Program-made: the position numbers and the translations under genes
Notes under the pieces: generated by a model
The model's input: the letters and a program-made list of their open reading frames with translations, nothing else
Databases searched by the model: none
What the model was told of the DNA's origin: nothing
In this document: positions 1 through 8,161 of the stretch, in pieces
How the letters are laid out: each line of letters opens with the position of its first letter
How positions within the stretch are numbered: the first letter of the stretch is position 1
Assembly: GCA_964350265.1 (NCBI GenBank)
Contig: CAYGJZ010000009.1
Location: 11,525-75,524 of the forward strand
Origin: BQJD01 sp964350265
Lineage (GTDB): Bacteria > Pseudomonadota > Gammaproteobacteria > Arenicellales > CAJQKF01
Length of the DNA: 64,000 bases
Direction of reading: 5' to 3'

Positions 1-858
1 ATCGGCCAGACGGTCGACGAAGCGGTGAAACACCGCCAGCACCTGCGCATCCACGCTGGCAATGCCCAGGTCGTCGGACACCGCGACACGCCGCGGGCGG
101 GCCGGTGTCGCGGCCGCGGCGGCCAGGCCGGCGGCCGGCGCGCAGATGCCGGCCAGGGGGTGTTCGCCGCTCATCGCCTCGGCCAAGAGGCCCAGGTCGG
201 CGACGCTTCGCGCCATCGGACCCTCGGCGGCCAGCACCTCGAAGGGCGCGGGCAGCAGGCCGTCGGCGATGCGGCCGGGCGACGGCCGCAGGCTGGCGAC
301 ACCGCAGAAGGCGGCCGGCGTGCGCAGCGAACCGGCCAGGTCGGAGCCCTGGGCCAGCCAGGCCATGCCGCTGGCCAGCGCCGCCGCCGCGCCACCGGAG
401 GAGCCGCCGGCACTGAGCCGGGTGTCGCGGGGGTTCAACGTGGTGCCGAAGACGTCGTTGAAGGTATGACCGCCGGCGCCGAACTCCGGCGTGTTGGACT
501 TGGCATAGACCACGCCGCCGGCCGCCTCGAGCCGCTCCACGACGAGATCCGAGGTCTCGGCAACACGCTCGGCATGCACCCGCGAGCCGGCGGTGCAACG
601 CACCCCCGCCACCGCGCTGAGGTCCTTGATCGCCACCGGCAACCCGGCCAGCAGGCCGCGTTCGCCGGGTGGCCGGCGCATCTGCGCGCGGGCCGCCCGG
701 CGGGCCCGCTCGAAGCAGCGTATCGGCAGCGCGTTGACCACGCCGTCGACGTCGCCGACGCGTTGCTCGAGCAGGTCGAGCAGGTCAAGCGGCGTCACCT
801 CGCCGCGACGAAGTCGCCGCAGCACCTCCACGGCATCGCATCGCAGCAGTTCGTGCAT
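1..858 (-). CDS. Amidase signature family protein (C-terminus beyond window)
   Basis: Amidase signature enzyme that hydrolyses an amide bond with a Ser-cisSer-Lys triad; the substrate cannot be told from sequence. 286 N-terminal residues are visible and the frame runs off the left edge, so roughly a third is missing. Triad candidates are Lys78 (in AIKDL), the cis-Ser in the GGSSGG loop at 151-156, and nucleophile Ser177 in the GSDLAGSLRTPA motif. The ATG is 3 bases after the stop of the upstream SGNH-like gene, so the two are probably cotranscribed. There is no signal peptide, so it should be cytoplasmic. It could equally be a generic amidase or a GatA paralogue; no gatB or gatC is visible. 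Confidence 0.88.
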   Translation of the reverse strand, partial: MHELLRCDAVEVLRRLRRGEVTPLDLLDLLEQRVGDVDGVVNALPIRCFERARRAARAQMRRPPGERGLLAGLPVAIKDLSAVAGVRCTAGSRVHAERVAETSDLVVERLEAAGGVVYAKSNTPEFGAGGHTFNDVFGTTLNPRDTRLSAGGSSGGAAAALASGMAWLAQGSDLAGSLRTPAAFCGVASLRPSPGRIADGLLPAPFEVLAAEGPMARSVADLGLLAEAMSGEHPLAGICAPAAGLAAAAATPARPRRVAVSDDLGIASVDAQVLAVFHRFVDRLAD

Positions 859-861
859 GGT

Positions 862-2637
862 TCAGCCTCCCGCGGGCACCAGGCGGGCGCGCCCGGCCTC
901 GATGACGATGGCCTGCCGCGGCGGCACGCGGACCCGCACGGTGGCGTCCGCCGGCCTTCGCTGGTAGCGGGAGAACGGCACCACGGTCCGCTGCCCGGCC
1001 TGCTCGAGAACGAAGGATGCCGTGCCCTCGTCGGACAGCGCGTCGACGTCGGAGGGCACCATGCCGAGGGCGGCGAACTTGTACAGGGGCCGGCCGCCGG
1101 TGCCCAGTGCCAGCTGGTCGCCGGCCCGCTGCGCCGGCCAGCGGCTGTCGCCGGCCACCAGCGTGACCGGCCCGTCCACGGCGTCGTCCACGGCGTCGAC
1201 CAGGGGCAGGCGCAGCGGGCCGGTGTGGTTGCACCAGGCCCCCTCCACGCGCAGCACCCAGATCGCCACCCCCGGTGCCACCGGCCGCGCCTCGCCGAGG
1301 GTGACCGATCCGCCGTCCCCGCCCTCGACGGTCACCGTCTCGCCGGGGGAAAGCGGCCTGTCCAGGGGCAGCAGGCAGCCGCGCAGCACGCTCTCGTCGC
1401 CGGGCGTCACCGCCAGCAGGCCGCCGATGCCGGCCGTGGCCGCGGTGGCGCGGTGCCGGTCATCTTCCTCCTGGCGGCGGTCGTGCACCGACACCAGCAC
1501 GCCGACGGTGGCGTCGTCGAGGGTCACCGTGAGGCGCTCGAAGCCGGACAGCGGCGGTGGCGTCGGCCCGTCTGCACCGGCCTCCTGGTCGACGAAATGC
1601 AGCCAGGGCTGCGCCGGTGGCGGCTCGGCCAGCAGCATGCGCACCAGGCTGCGGGCCAGGCGCTGGTTGCCCCAGCCGCTGCGGTGCCAGATCGGCGCCA
1701 TGTAGGGAAACCGGTCCTCAAGGTGCAGGCGGTCGGCAAAGGCGATGTTGTCCGGGGCACCGTCGGCGAGGATGTCCTGGTAGTTGCCCGGGCGGGAAGT
1801 CACCACCACCACCTGCACCGGGTCGGCGGCCAGCCGGTGCAGCAGGCGGCGATGGATTTCATAGGCTTCCCGCCGCGGATCGTCCTGGTAGTACAGGGGA
1901 TTGGGCAGGCGGGTACCCGCGGGCAGCATGGCACGCACCAGCGCCGGCGGGTTGTAGTCGTAGCGCAGGTAGCGCCAGCGCGGCAGGAAGGCGTGGTAGC
2001 GGTCGAAGCGCGCCCGGGCATTCGCCCCGGAGACTTCCAGCAGGCGCAGGTCGTCGCCGTCGAGCACGTGGCGGGCATGCAGGTAGTAGGGGTGGCTGCT
2101 GCCGCTGTGGTGGAAGGTGGTGTCCCGGCGCCACCAGAACGATTCGGCCACCAGCGTGACCAGGTCGCAGTGAAAGCGGCGCGCCACGTCCTGCCACATG
2201 ACGCTGATCTGGGAGAAGCCGTGCCAGCCGTTGCCGAAGTTGATCACTTCCACGTTGTCCGCGCCCAGGCTGCGGAACTCGCGCTGCAGCAGGGACGGAT
2301 AGTCCAGGTCGGCGGAGACCTCGTCGCCGGCGGTGGCCGAGTCGCCCATGGCGCAGACCCGGATCACGCCGTCGGGCTTGGCCAGGGCGGCAAGGCCGAA
2401 GTGCACCGAGGACCGGCGGGCCAGCGACCCGACCCGGCGCATGGTGACCTCGTCGATGTAGGGAATGGTGGTGTCCAGCGTCTTCGCGCCGCCGATCTCG
2501 GCCAGCGAGGCGCGGTAGGGGCGGTAGGCGAACAGGTAGAGCAGCAGCAGCACCGCCGCCAGCAGGTAGACGAGGTAGGCCAGCGCGGCGCCGAGGCGGC
2601 GAAACGGGCTGCGGCGCGCGGGGGATGCATTGGGCAC
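862..2637 (-). CDS. Membrane-anchored SGNH/GDSL hydrolase-like protein
   Basis: 591 residues. One hydrophobic segment at about 18-37 follows an Arg-rich N-terminus, so the rest is probably periplasmic and anchored to the inner membrane. The sequence MGDSATAGDE (GDS at 98-100) resembles SGNH block I, followed by FGNGWHGFSQ, which resembles block III with Asn, and a late WHRSGWGNQ that may carry the catalytic His. The C-terminal 230 residues look like beta-rich domains with no family I recognise. SGNH proteins of this build act as esterases or acetyl-transfer partners on envelope glycans; the substrate here is unknown. It is followed at 3 bases by an amidase gene and is divergent from an exported repeat protein. 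Confidence 0.6.
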   Translation of the reverse strand: MPNASPARRSPFRRLGAALAYLVYLLAAVLLLLYLFAYRPYRASLAEIGGAKTLDTTIPYIDEVTMRRVGSLARRSSVHFGLAALAKPDGVIRVCAMGDSATAGDEVSADLDYPSLLQREFRSLGADNVEVINFGNGWHGFSQISVMWQDVARRFHCDLVTLVAESFWWRRDTTFHHSGSSHPYYLHARHVLDGDDLRLLEVSGANARARFDRYHAFLPRWRYLRYDYNPPALVRAMLPAGTRLPNPLYYQDDPRREAYEIHRRLLHRLAADPVQVVVVTSRPGNYQDILADGAPDNIAFADRLHLEDRFPYMAPIWHRSGWGNQRLARSLVRMLLAEPPPAQPWLHFVDQEAGADGPTPPPLSGFERLTVTLDDATVGVLVSVHDRRQEEDDRHRATAATAGIGGLLAVTPGDESVLRGCLLPLDRPLSPGETVTVEGGDGGSVTLGEARPVAPGVAIWVLRVEGAWCNHTGPLRLPLVDAVDDAVDGPVTLVAGDSRWPAQRAGDQLALGTGGRPLYKFAALGMVPSDVDALSDEGTASFVLEQAGQRTVVPFSRYQRRPADATVRVRVPPRQAIVIEAGRARLVPAGG

Positions 2638-2837
2638 GGAGCTCTCCGGCGAAGGAAACGGGGGTGCCGCCCGCCAACCGTCATGCCTGCCGCCGTGCCG
2701 GTGGGTGGCGCGCGGGCATTCTACACCGCCGCCGCCCGGGACCGGCTCGCGGGCCCGTTGAACGGCCGGGGGGTCGCCAGCGTACCTACCGGGTACCCGT
2801 CACGGCCCTGCCGTGCGCCACCTGCCGGAGACCGACC
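2638..2837. promoter_or_regulatory. Divergent intergenic region
   Basis: 200 bases between the minus-strand SGNH-like gene and the plus-strand exported protein, so both promoters should lie here. It is very GC-rich and I see no convincing -35/-10 pair. GGAG at 2827-2830 is the likely ribosome binding site for the plus-strand gene. Confidence 0.4.
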
Positions 2838-5201
2838 ATGAACGCATGCCATCTTGCCAGCCGTCGAACCGGTTGCCTCGCCTCCCTGCTGATCACGCTC
2901 GCCGGCACCGCCCACGGCGGCGACGCCCTGCCACCGCTGTTCGGGTCGGGAAAGGGTGCCCACGTCGAGCAGACCGGAACGAAGCCCTCGATCAGCGTCG
3001 CCGACACCGATCACGACGGCGTCTACGACCAGGCCACCACCACCTCGTCGTCGATTTCCGCCCACGTCGCCGCCCAGTGCGACGACGACGAGGCGGTGGC
3101 GCCGGCCGGCACCATCGGCATCTCCGGTGGCGGCGAAGCCTGGACCGGCAGCTACTTCACCTTCCAGGCCGAGCCCTGGCACCAGCAGCCGTTGCTGGCG
3201 GTGGCTGCGCCGGACAACCATGCCCAGCCCGACTTCCCGGCCGAGTACCTCGACGAGGCCCTGGCCAGGTGCAATGCCCTGGCTGCCGGCGAGAAGTCGG
3301 CCGGCGCCGTGCTCGATGCCCAGATCGGCGTGCTCGGCTATGGCGTGGCCTGCGTCGAGGCACCGGGGGTCACCGTCACCCCGACCGGCGAGGGGGCGGC
3401 CCTGTTCGCCAAGAACCTGTTCACCCTCGGCCTGTACACGGCCTTCAACCCGCTCACCTTCGGCGCCGAGGGTTCGGGCCTGGTCGCCGACACCCCGCTC
3501 GGTGTCAGCGTCCACTGCCAGCCGGCGGAACCGCTGATGGTGGAGTCCTCCGGCCTCGCCACCCTGGAGTCGGCCACCCTGGGCGGCCACTGCGCGGTGA
3601 CGCTGTCCGGGACCATCCACACCAACCACCCCAACCAGCCGGTGTCGTTCCGCTACGTCGACGACGACGGCCACCAGAGCAACGTGCACCAGGTGGTCAC
3701 CGACCACGCCGGCGTCGCCGCCTTCCACCACCAGTACGACATCCCCGCCGACGCCGACGGCCCAGAGTCCGGACAGATCCGCATGGTCGGCGTGCAGCCG
3801 TCCTTCCAGTCGGCCTGGAGCGGCTATGCCATGGACTGCCTGGCGGCATCGCCGTCGGGCGTGGTCGCCCAGCTGCCGCCCAGCCTCGAGCTGCATGTCG
3901 AGCCGGTGGACAACACCATGATCGGCGGCCAGATCTGCCCCACCCGGGTTCGCCTGGTGGCCGGCGTGGATGCCCCCAGCGGCTTTGTCGGCAGCCTCAT
4001 CTTCGTCGGCAGCGAGTACTTCTCCGGGCTCCACCCGGTGCAGCTCGGCAGCGGCCAGAAGAAGCAGTACGGCGACTACCGTGACCTGCACTGGGGCGTG
4101 CCCGGCGGCTTCGGCAGCGCCCTGTCCAGTGGCCAGGGCGCGGACGACGCCCTGCGCAGCCAGCCGTTCACCATGGGCTACAACCTGGTCGACGGCGAAG
4201 GCCAGGTGGCCTGGCAGTACCCGCGCCAGGGCTTCTCGGTGACCTGCCGCCGGCCGCAGGTGAATCCCGGCGTCGGCGCCGTGGGCGGACTGGCCAGCGC
4301 CGTGCACGTGCACCAGGCCGTGCTCGCCGCGGCACCCGAGGCCACCCTCGACGGCGGCCAGTGCGGGGTGCGGCTGAACGGCAACCTGCGTGCCAACCTG
4401 GCCCATGCCCGGCTGACGTTCGACATCCGCGACCAGCGCGGCCAGACCCTGCGCAGCCACGTGGTCACCACCGATGCGCAGAAGGAGGCGCACTTCGCCG
4501 ACTACATCGACTTCACCCGCCCGGCCGAGGGCGTGTGGATCGACGACAGCGGCAAGATCTCCCTGGACGGCATCGCCCAGGGCGGCACGCGCAGCGGCCA
4601 CTTCCGCGTGGTGGGCACCAACGTCGCCTTCCAGAGCAACATCGCCGCCTACCACGTGCACTGCCACGACAAGGCCCCCGGCGGCCTCGTGGCGACGCCG
4701 AAGAAGCCCAAGCCCACGGTTCCCACGGTGGGCACGATGACGGCATCGCCGCGACCGGACCCGGCGGCACCGTCGAACACGCCGACCTCCACGCCGCGGG
4801 CGGCCTCGCTGTCCGCGGGCACGGCGCCGCGCGGCGGCACGGAGCCGACGCCGACCACGCCACCGGTGATGGGTCTTTCCGCCAGCGTCGCCAAGCGTCC
4901 CGACGCCGCCGTCGAGGCTGTCCGCCTGCAACTGCGTCGCGGCATCGCCACCGTGCGCACCACCATCGCCAACCACGGCAGCGCCGATGCGGGCGGCAAC
5001 GTGCTGATCCGGCTGAAGAGCGCCGACGGCGCCACCGTGCAGCAGTTCCAGCAGGGCTACGCGCTGGCACCGGGGCGCACGCAGACCATCGAGAAGCGCT
5101 TCCGCGCCCGTGGCCAGCGGTCGCTGCTGGCCCAGGTGGTGGTGCGCGGCGCCGGCGACGCCAACCCGGCCAACAACGAGCGCAGCGCGCGGGCGAAATA
5201 G
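2838..5201 (+). CDS. Large exported protein with three cysteine-bracketed repeats and a CARDB-like C-terminus
   Basis: 787 residues from the ATG at 2838, which is preceded by GGAG. Residues 1-27 look like a Sec signal peptide ending THG. A DTDHDGVYD element at 57-64 resembles calcium-binding loops. Three tandem units of about 85-105 residues each open with GG-x-C or GGQxC (C252, C367, C509) and close with an aromatic residue and x3-Cys (C334, C470, C609). Units 1 and 3 share VG..., FQS and Y-x3-C. Residues 612-690 form a Pro/Thr-rich linker, and 692-787 resemble a CARDB adhesion domain, with ANHGSADAGG near the start and NPANNERS at the end. No homologue is recognised; a surface or extracellular protein is inferred. 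Confidence 0.75.
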   Translation: MNACHLASRRTGCLASLLITLAGTAHGGDALPPLFGSGKGAHVEQTGTKPSISVADTDHDGVYDQATTTSSSISAHVAAQCDDDEAVAPAGTIGISGGGEAWTGSYFTFQAEPWHQQPLLAVAAPDNHAQPDFPAEYLDEALARCNALAAGEKSAGAVLDAQIGVLGYGVACVEAPGVTVTPTGEGAALFAKNLFTLGLYTAFNPLTFGAEGSGLVADTPLGVSVHCQPAEPLMVESSGLATLESATLGGHCAVTLSGTIHTNHPNQPVSFRYVDDDGHQSNVHQVVTDHAGVAAFHHQYDIPADADGPESGQIRMVGVQPSFQSAWSGYAMDCLAASPSGVVAQLPPSLELHVEPVDNTMIGGQICPTRVRLVAGVDAPSGFVGSLIFVGSEYFSGLHPVQLGSGQKKQYGDYRDLHWGVPGGFGSALSSGQGADDALRSQPFTMGYNLVDGEGQVAWQYPRQGFSVTCRRPQVNPGVGAVGGLASAVHVHQAVLAAAPEATLDGGQCGVRLNGNLRANLAHARLTFDIRDQRGQTLRSHVVTTDAQKEAHFADYIDFTRPAEGVWIDDSGKISLDGIAQGGTRSGHFRVVGTNVAFQSNIAAYHVHCHDKAPGGLVATPKKPKPTVPTVGTMTASPRPDPAAPSNTPTSTPRAASLSAGTAPRGGTEPTPTTPPVMGLSASVAKRPDAAVEAVRLQLRRGIATVRTTIANHGSADAGGNVLIRLKSADGATVQQFQQGYALAPGRTQTIEKRFRARGQRSLLAQVVVRGAGDANPANNERSARAK

Positions 5202-5210
5202 CACGACGCG

Positions 5211-5243
5211 GTGGCACCGGCCCGGGCGCAGGGCCGGTGCCAC
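5211..5243. terminator. 13-bp perfect stem-loop after the exported protein gene
   Basis: Arms GTGGCACCGGCCC (5211-5223) and GGGCCGGTGCCAC (5231-5243) pair perfectly around a 7-base loop, 9 bases after the stop of the exported protein gene. There is no T-run, so it is either a weak intrinsic terminator or an mRNA 3'-end stabiliser. Confidence 0.55.
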
Positions 5244-5350
5244 CTGCACCGGCTGGACGGTATCGGCACGTCGTCCACCGCGGTGGCAGAAGTGGTAGCA
5301 TGACAGGCCGTGCACCGGCCCGCCGCCGCCCACCGCCACCGCCGCAGAAC

Positions 5351-6136
5351 ATGCCCCTGACCACCATCGACTACACCTGCGCCGACGGTGTCGCCAGCAT
5401 CGCGCTGAATCGCCCGCAACGACTGAACAGCTTCAACGACACCATGCACGCGGAGCTGCGCGAGGCACTGGACCATGCCCGCGACGAGGCCTCGGTGCGC
5501 TGCCTGCTGCTCACCGGTCGCGGACGCGGTTTCTGCGCCGGCCAGGACCTCGGCGACCGCCGCGGCAGCGACGGACCACCGGATCTCGCCGCCTCGCTGC
5601 GCAACCACTACAACCCGCTGGTCACGCGCATCACCCGCATGCCCAAGCCGGTGGTGTGCGCGGTCAACGGCGTCGCCGCCGGCGCCGGCGCCAACCTCGC
5701 GCTGGCCTGCGACATCGTGCTGGCGGCACGCTCGGCGAAGTTCATCCAGTCCTTCAGCAAGGTCGGCCTGGTGCCCGACAGCGGCGGCAGCTGGTGGCTG
5801 GCACGCACCCTCGGCCGTGCCCGGGCACTGGGCCTGGCCCTGACCGGCGAGGCGCTGGACGCCGACACCGCCAGGGACTGGGGGCTGGTCTGGGCGGTGG
5901 TGGAGGATGAGCACCTGGCCGACGAGGCGGCGGCGCTGGCCGCCCGGCTGGCGGCGGCACCGACCCTCGGCCTCGCCCTCACCCGCCAGGCCATCGACGC
6001 CGCCTTCGACAACGACCTGGCCGACCAGCTCGAGCTGGAAGCCGAACTGCAGGGCCGCGCCGGGCGCAGCGACGACTACCGCGAAGGCGTCAACGCCTTC
6101 CTGGAAAAGCGCCCGCCGCGCTTCACCGGCCGCTAG
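5351..6136 (+). CDS. paaG: PaaG-type enoyl-CoA hydratase/isomerase
   Basis: 261 residues, the usual PaaG length. It belongs to the crotonase fold. In phenylacetate catabolism PaaG isomerises ring-epoxidised phenylacetyl-CoA to the oxepin-CoA. Visible motifs are RGRGFCAGQDLGDR, the oxyanion-hole region GVAAGAGANLALACD, and GLVPDSGG, which carries the Asp characteristic of PaaG. The start at 5351 matches the family N-terminus; an in-frame ATG at 5300 would add a Pro/Arg-rich extension. It is followed by paaH and paaI homologues, which supports the assignment. No ring-epoxidase genes (paaABCDE) or paaK/paaZ lie in the window, so it may instead serve general beta-oxidation. Confidence 0.8.
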   Translation: MPLTTIDYTCADGVASIALNRPQRLNSFNDTMHAELREALDHARDEASVRCLLLTGRGRGFCAGQDLGDRRGSDGPPDLAASLRNHYNPLVTRITRMPKPVVCAVNGVAAGAGANLALACDIVLAARSAKFIQSFSKVGLVPDSGGSWWLARTLGRARALGLALTGEALDADTARDWGLVWAVVEDEHLADEAAALAARLAAAPTLGLALTRQAIDAAFDNDLADQLELEAELQGRAGRSDDYREGVNAFLEKRPPRFTGR

Positions 6137-6175
6137 CGGCCCTTCCCGCGAATTCCGACGAGGTTGACCAACGAC

Positions 6176-7705
6176 ATGCACAAGGCACTCCCCCGCGAGG
6201 TGGCCGTGGGCGTGGTCGGCGCCGGCACCATGGGCGCCGGCATCGCCCAGGTGGCCGCCGCCGCCGGCCACCCGGTACAGCTCTACGATGCCGCCGACGG
6301 CGCCGCCGAACGGGGCCTTTCACGGCTGGCCGAGGGCCTGTCCCGGCAGGTGGCCCGCGGGCGCATGGACGAAGCCGACAAGGAAGCGCTGCTGGCTCGC
6401 ATCGTGCCCGCCGCTTCGCTCGGCGCGCTGGCGCCCTGTGCCCTGGTCGTCGAGGCGGTGGTGGAGGACCTCGCCGTCAAGCGCTCGCTGTTCGCCGCGC
6501 TGGAGTCCACCTGCGCCGCCGACACCATTCTCGCCAGCAACACCTCGTCGCTGTCGATCACCGCCATCGGCGCCGCCCTGGATGCACCCGGCCGGCTGGT
6601 CGGCATGCATTTCTTCAACCCGGCGCCGGTGATGAAGCTGGTGGAGGTGGTCTCCGGCCTGGACACCGACCCCGCGGTGGCCGCCACCACCCTGGCCACC
6701 GCCAGTGCCTGGGGCAAGCACGCGGTGCATGCGCGCTCCACCCCCGGCTTCATCGTCAACCGGGTGGCGCGGCCCTTCTACGGCGAGGCACTGCGGCTGC
6801 TCGAGGAAGGCGCCGCCGACATCGCCACCCTGGACGCGGTGGTCCGCGAGGCCGGCGGCTTCCGCATGGGGCCGTTCGAACTGATGGACCTGATCGGCAT
6901 CGACGTCAACTACGCGGTCAGCCGCTCGGTCTACGATGCCTTCTACCAGGACCCCCGCTACCTGCCTTCGCTGGCACAGAAGGAACGGGTGGACGGCGGA
7001 CGCCTCGGTCGCAAGAGCGGGCAGGGCTTCTACGACTACCGCGACGGCGCGCCGGCCGTCGTCGCGCGGCCGCTGCCCGCCGCGCCGCCGCCTTCGTCGG
7101 TGTCGGTGGGTGCGCTGCCCGCCTTCGCCGATGCCCTGGTCGGGCGCATCGCCGCCGCCGGCATCGAGGTGCGCGACGACGGTCCCGAGGGCGTGCTGCA
7201 ACTGCCCGGCCTGGCGCTGGCACCCACCGACGGCCGCACCGCCAGCCGACGCCAGCTGGAAGACCTGCACGAGTCGCTGGTGCTGTTCGACCTGGCCACC
7301 GACATGGCCAACGGCAAGGCGCTGGCCATCGCCGCTTCGCTGCAGGCCGGTGCCGATGCCCTGCACCGCGCCGCCGGGCTGCTGCAGGCCGCCGGCCTGG
7401 CCGTCTACGCGGTGGCCGACACCCCGGGACTGGTGATGATGCGGCTGGTGGCCATGCTCGCCAACGAGGCCTGCGAGGCGGTGCAGGCCGGGGTCTGCGA
7501 CGCCGCCGGCGTCGACACCGCGATGATCGGCGGGGTCAACTACCCGCGCGGACCGATGGCCTTCGCCGACGCCATCGGTGCCGAGCACGTGCTCACCGTG
7601 CTCAACCACCTGCAGCAGGGCTACGGTTCGGATCGCTACCGTCCCTCGCTGCTGTTGCAGCAGCACGTCTACGCCGACCGACCCCTGCACCCGGACACGC
7701 CATGA
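6176..7705 (+). CDS. paaH: PaaH-type 3-hydroxyacyl-CoA dehydrogenase
   Basis: 509 residues. It oxidises a 3-hydroxyacyl-CoA (3-hydroxyadipyl-CoA in the paa pathway) with NAD. A Rossmann motif GVVGAGTMGAGIAQ lies near the N-terminus, with SNTSSLSIT and GMHFFNPAPVMKLVE typical of HADs. A 3HCDH C-terminal domain (GFIVNRVARPFY, then GPFELMDLIGIDVN) is followed by a second, more divergent copy near the C-terminus (YPRGPMAFADAIG), as in PaaH. The start was placed at ATG 6176 because GAGG at 6160-6163 is well spaced from it; a TTG at 6164 abuts that site and is unlikely. It lies 39 bases after paaG and overlaps paaI. Confidence 0.88.
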   Translation: MHKALPREVAVGVVGAGTMGAGIAQVAAAAGHPVQLYDAADGAAERGLSRLAEGLSRQVARGRMDEADKEALLARIVPAASLGALAPCALVVEAVVEDLAVKRSLFAALESTCAADTILASNTSSLSITAIGAALDAPGRLVGMHFFNPAPVMKLVEVVSGLDTDPAVAATTLATASAWGKHAVHARSTPGFIVNRVARPFYGEALRLLEEGAADIATLDAVVREAGGFRMGPFELMDLIGIDVNYAVSRSVYDAFYQDPRYLPSLAQKERVDGGRLGRKSGQGFYDYRDGAPAVVARPLPAAPPPSSVSVGALPAFADALVGRIAAAGIEVRDDGPEGVLQLPGLALAPTDGRTASRRQLEDLHESLVLFDLATDMANGKALAIAASLQAGADALHRAAGLLQAAGLAVYAVADTPGLVMMRLVAMLANEACEAVQAGVCDAAGVDTAMIGGVNYPRGPMAFADAIGAEHVLTVLNHLQQGYGSDRYRPSLLLQQHVYADRPLHPDTP

Positions 7706-8154
7706 ACGACCACGATGCGAACACCGCGCGCGCCGTTGCCCGCGCCGCCGGCGAGGCCATGCTGGCCGGGGACCGCTGCTCGCAGGGCCTTTGCATGGAA
7801 CTGGTGGATGTCGACCTTGGCCGCGCGTCGCTGCGCATGACGGTGCGCGAGGACATGCTCAACGGCCTGGGCACCTGTCACGGCGGGGTCATCTTCTCGC
7901 TGGCCGACAGCTGCTTTGCCCTGGCCTGCAATTCCCGCGACCAGCGCAGCGTGGCGGTGAACTGCCTGGTCGACTACGTTCGTCCGGCCCGGCCCGGCGA
8001 CGTGCTGCTGGCCGAGTCGCGGGAGCTGTCGCTGGCCGGCAGGAACGGCGTCTACGACGTGGTGGTGCGCAACCAGCACGGCGACATCGTGGCCTGCTTC
8101 CGCGGCAAGTCGCGCACCATCGCCGGCAGCGTGACCGGCAACGACGCCGGCTGA
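7702..8154 (+). CDS. paaI: PaaI-type hotdog thioesterase
   Basis: 150 residues of single hotdog fold. PaaI hydrolyses hydroxyphenylacetyl-CoA or phenylacetyl-CoA and so releases stalled CoA from the pathway. The core motif NGLGTCHGGVIFSLADSCFA contains the HGG and the downstream Asp of this family. The start codon overlaps the paaH stop as ATGA, so it is translationally coupled. The order paaG-paaH-paaI matches the middle of the classical paa operon. It converges 7 bases away from the GMC oxidoreductase stop. Confidence 0.87.
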   Translation: MNDHDANTARAVARAAGEAMLAGDRCSQGLCMELVDVDLGRASLRMTVREDMLNGLGTCHGGVIFSLADSCFALACNSRDQRSVAVNCLVDYVRPARPGDVLLAESRELSLAGRNGVYDVVVRNQHGDIVACFRGKSRTIAGSVTGNDAG

Positions 8155-8161
8155 GCGCGGA

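Noticed and set aside
25..2841. A 938-codon open frame on the plus strand
   Set aside because: It is antisense to the amidase and SGNH-like genes, whose motifs are clear; its protein is a low-complexity Gly/Ala/Arg/His mix. Long empty frames of this kind are expected at this GC content, as also at 2721-5339, 24970-27216, 27895-30639, 36035-38743 and 61398-63893 on the strand opposite real genes.
6164..6178. TTG start for paaH
   Set aside because: The GAGG ribosome site directly abuts the TTG, leaving no spacer; the ATG at 6176 is correctly spaced.
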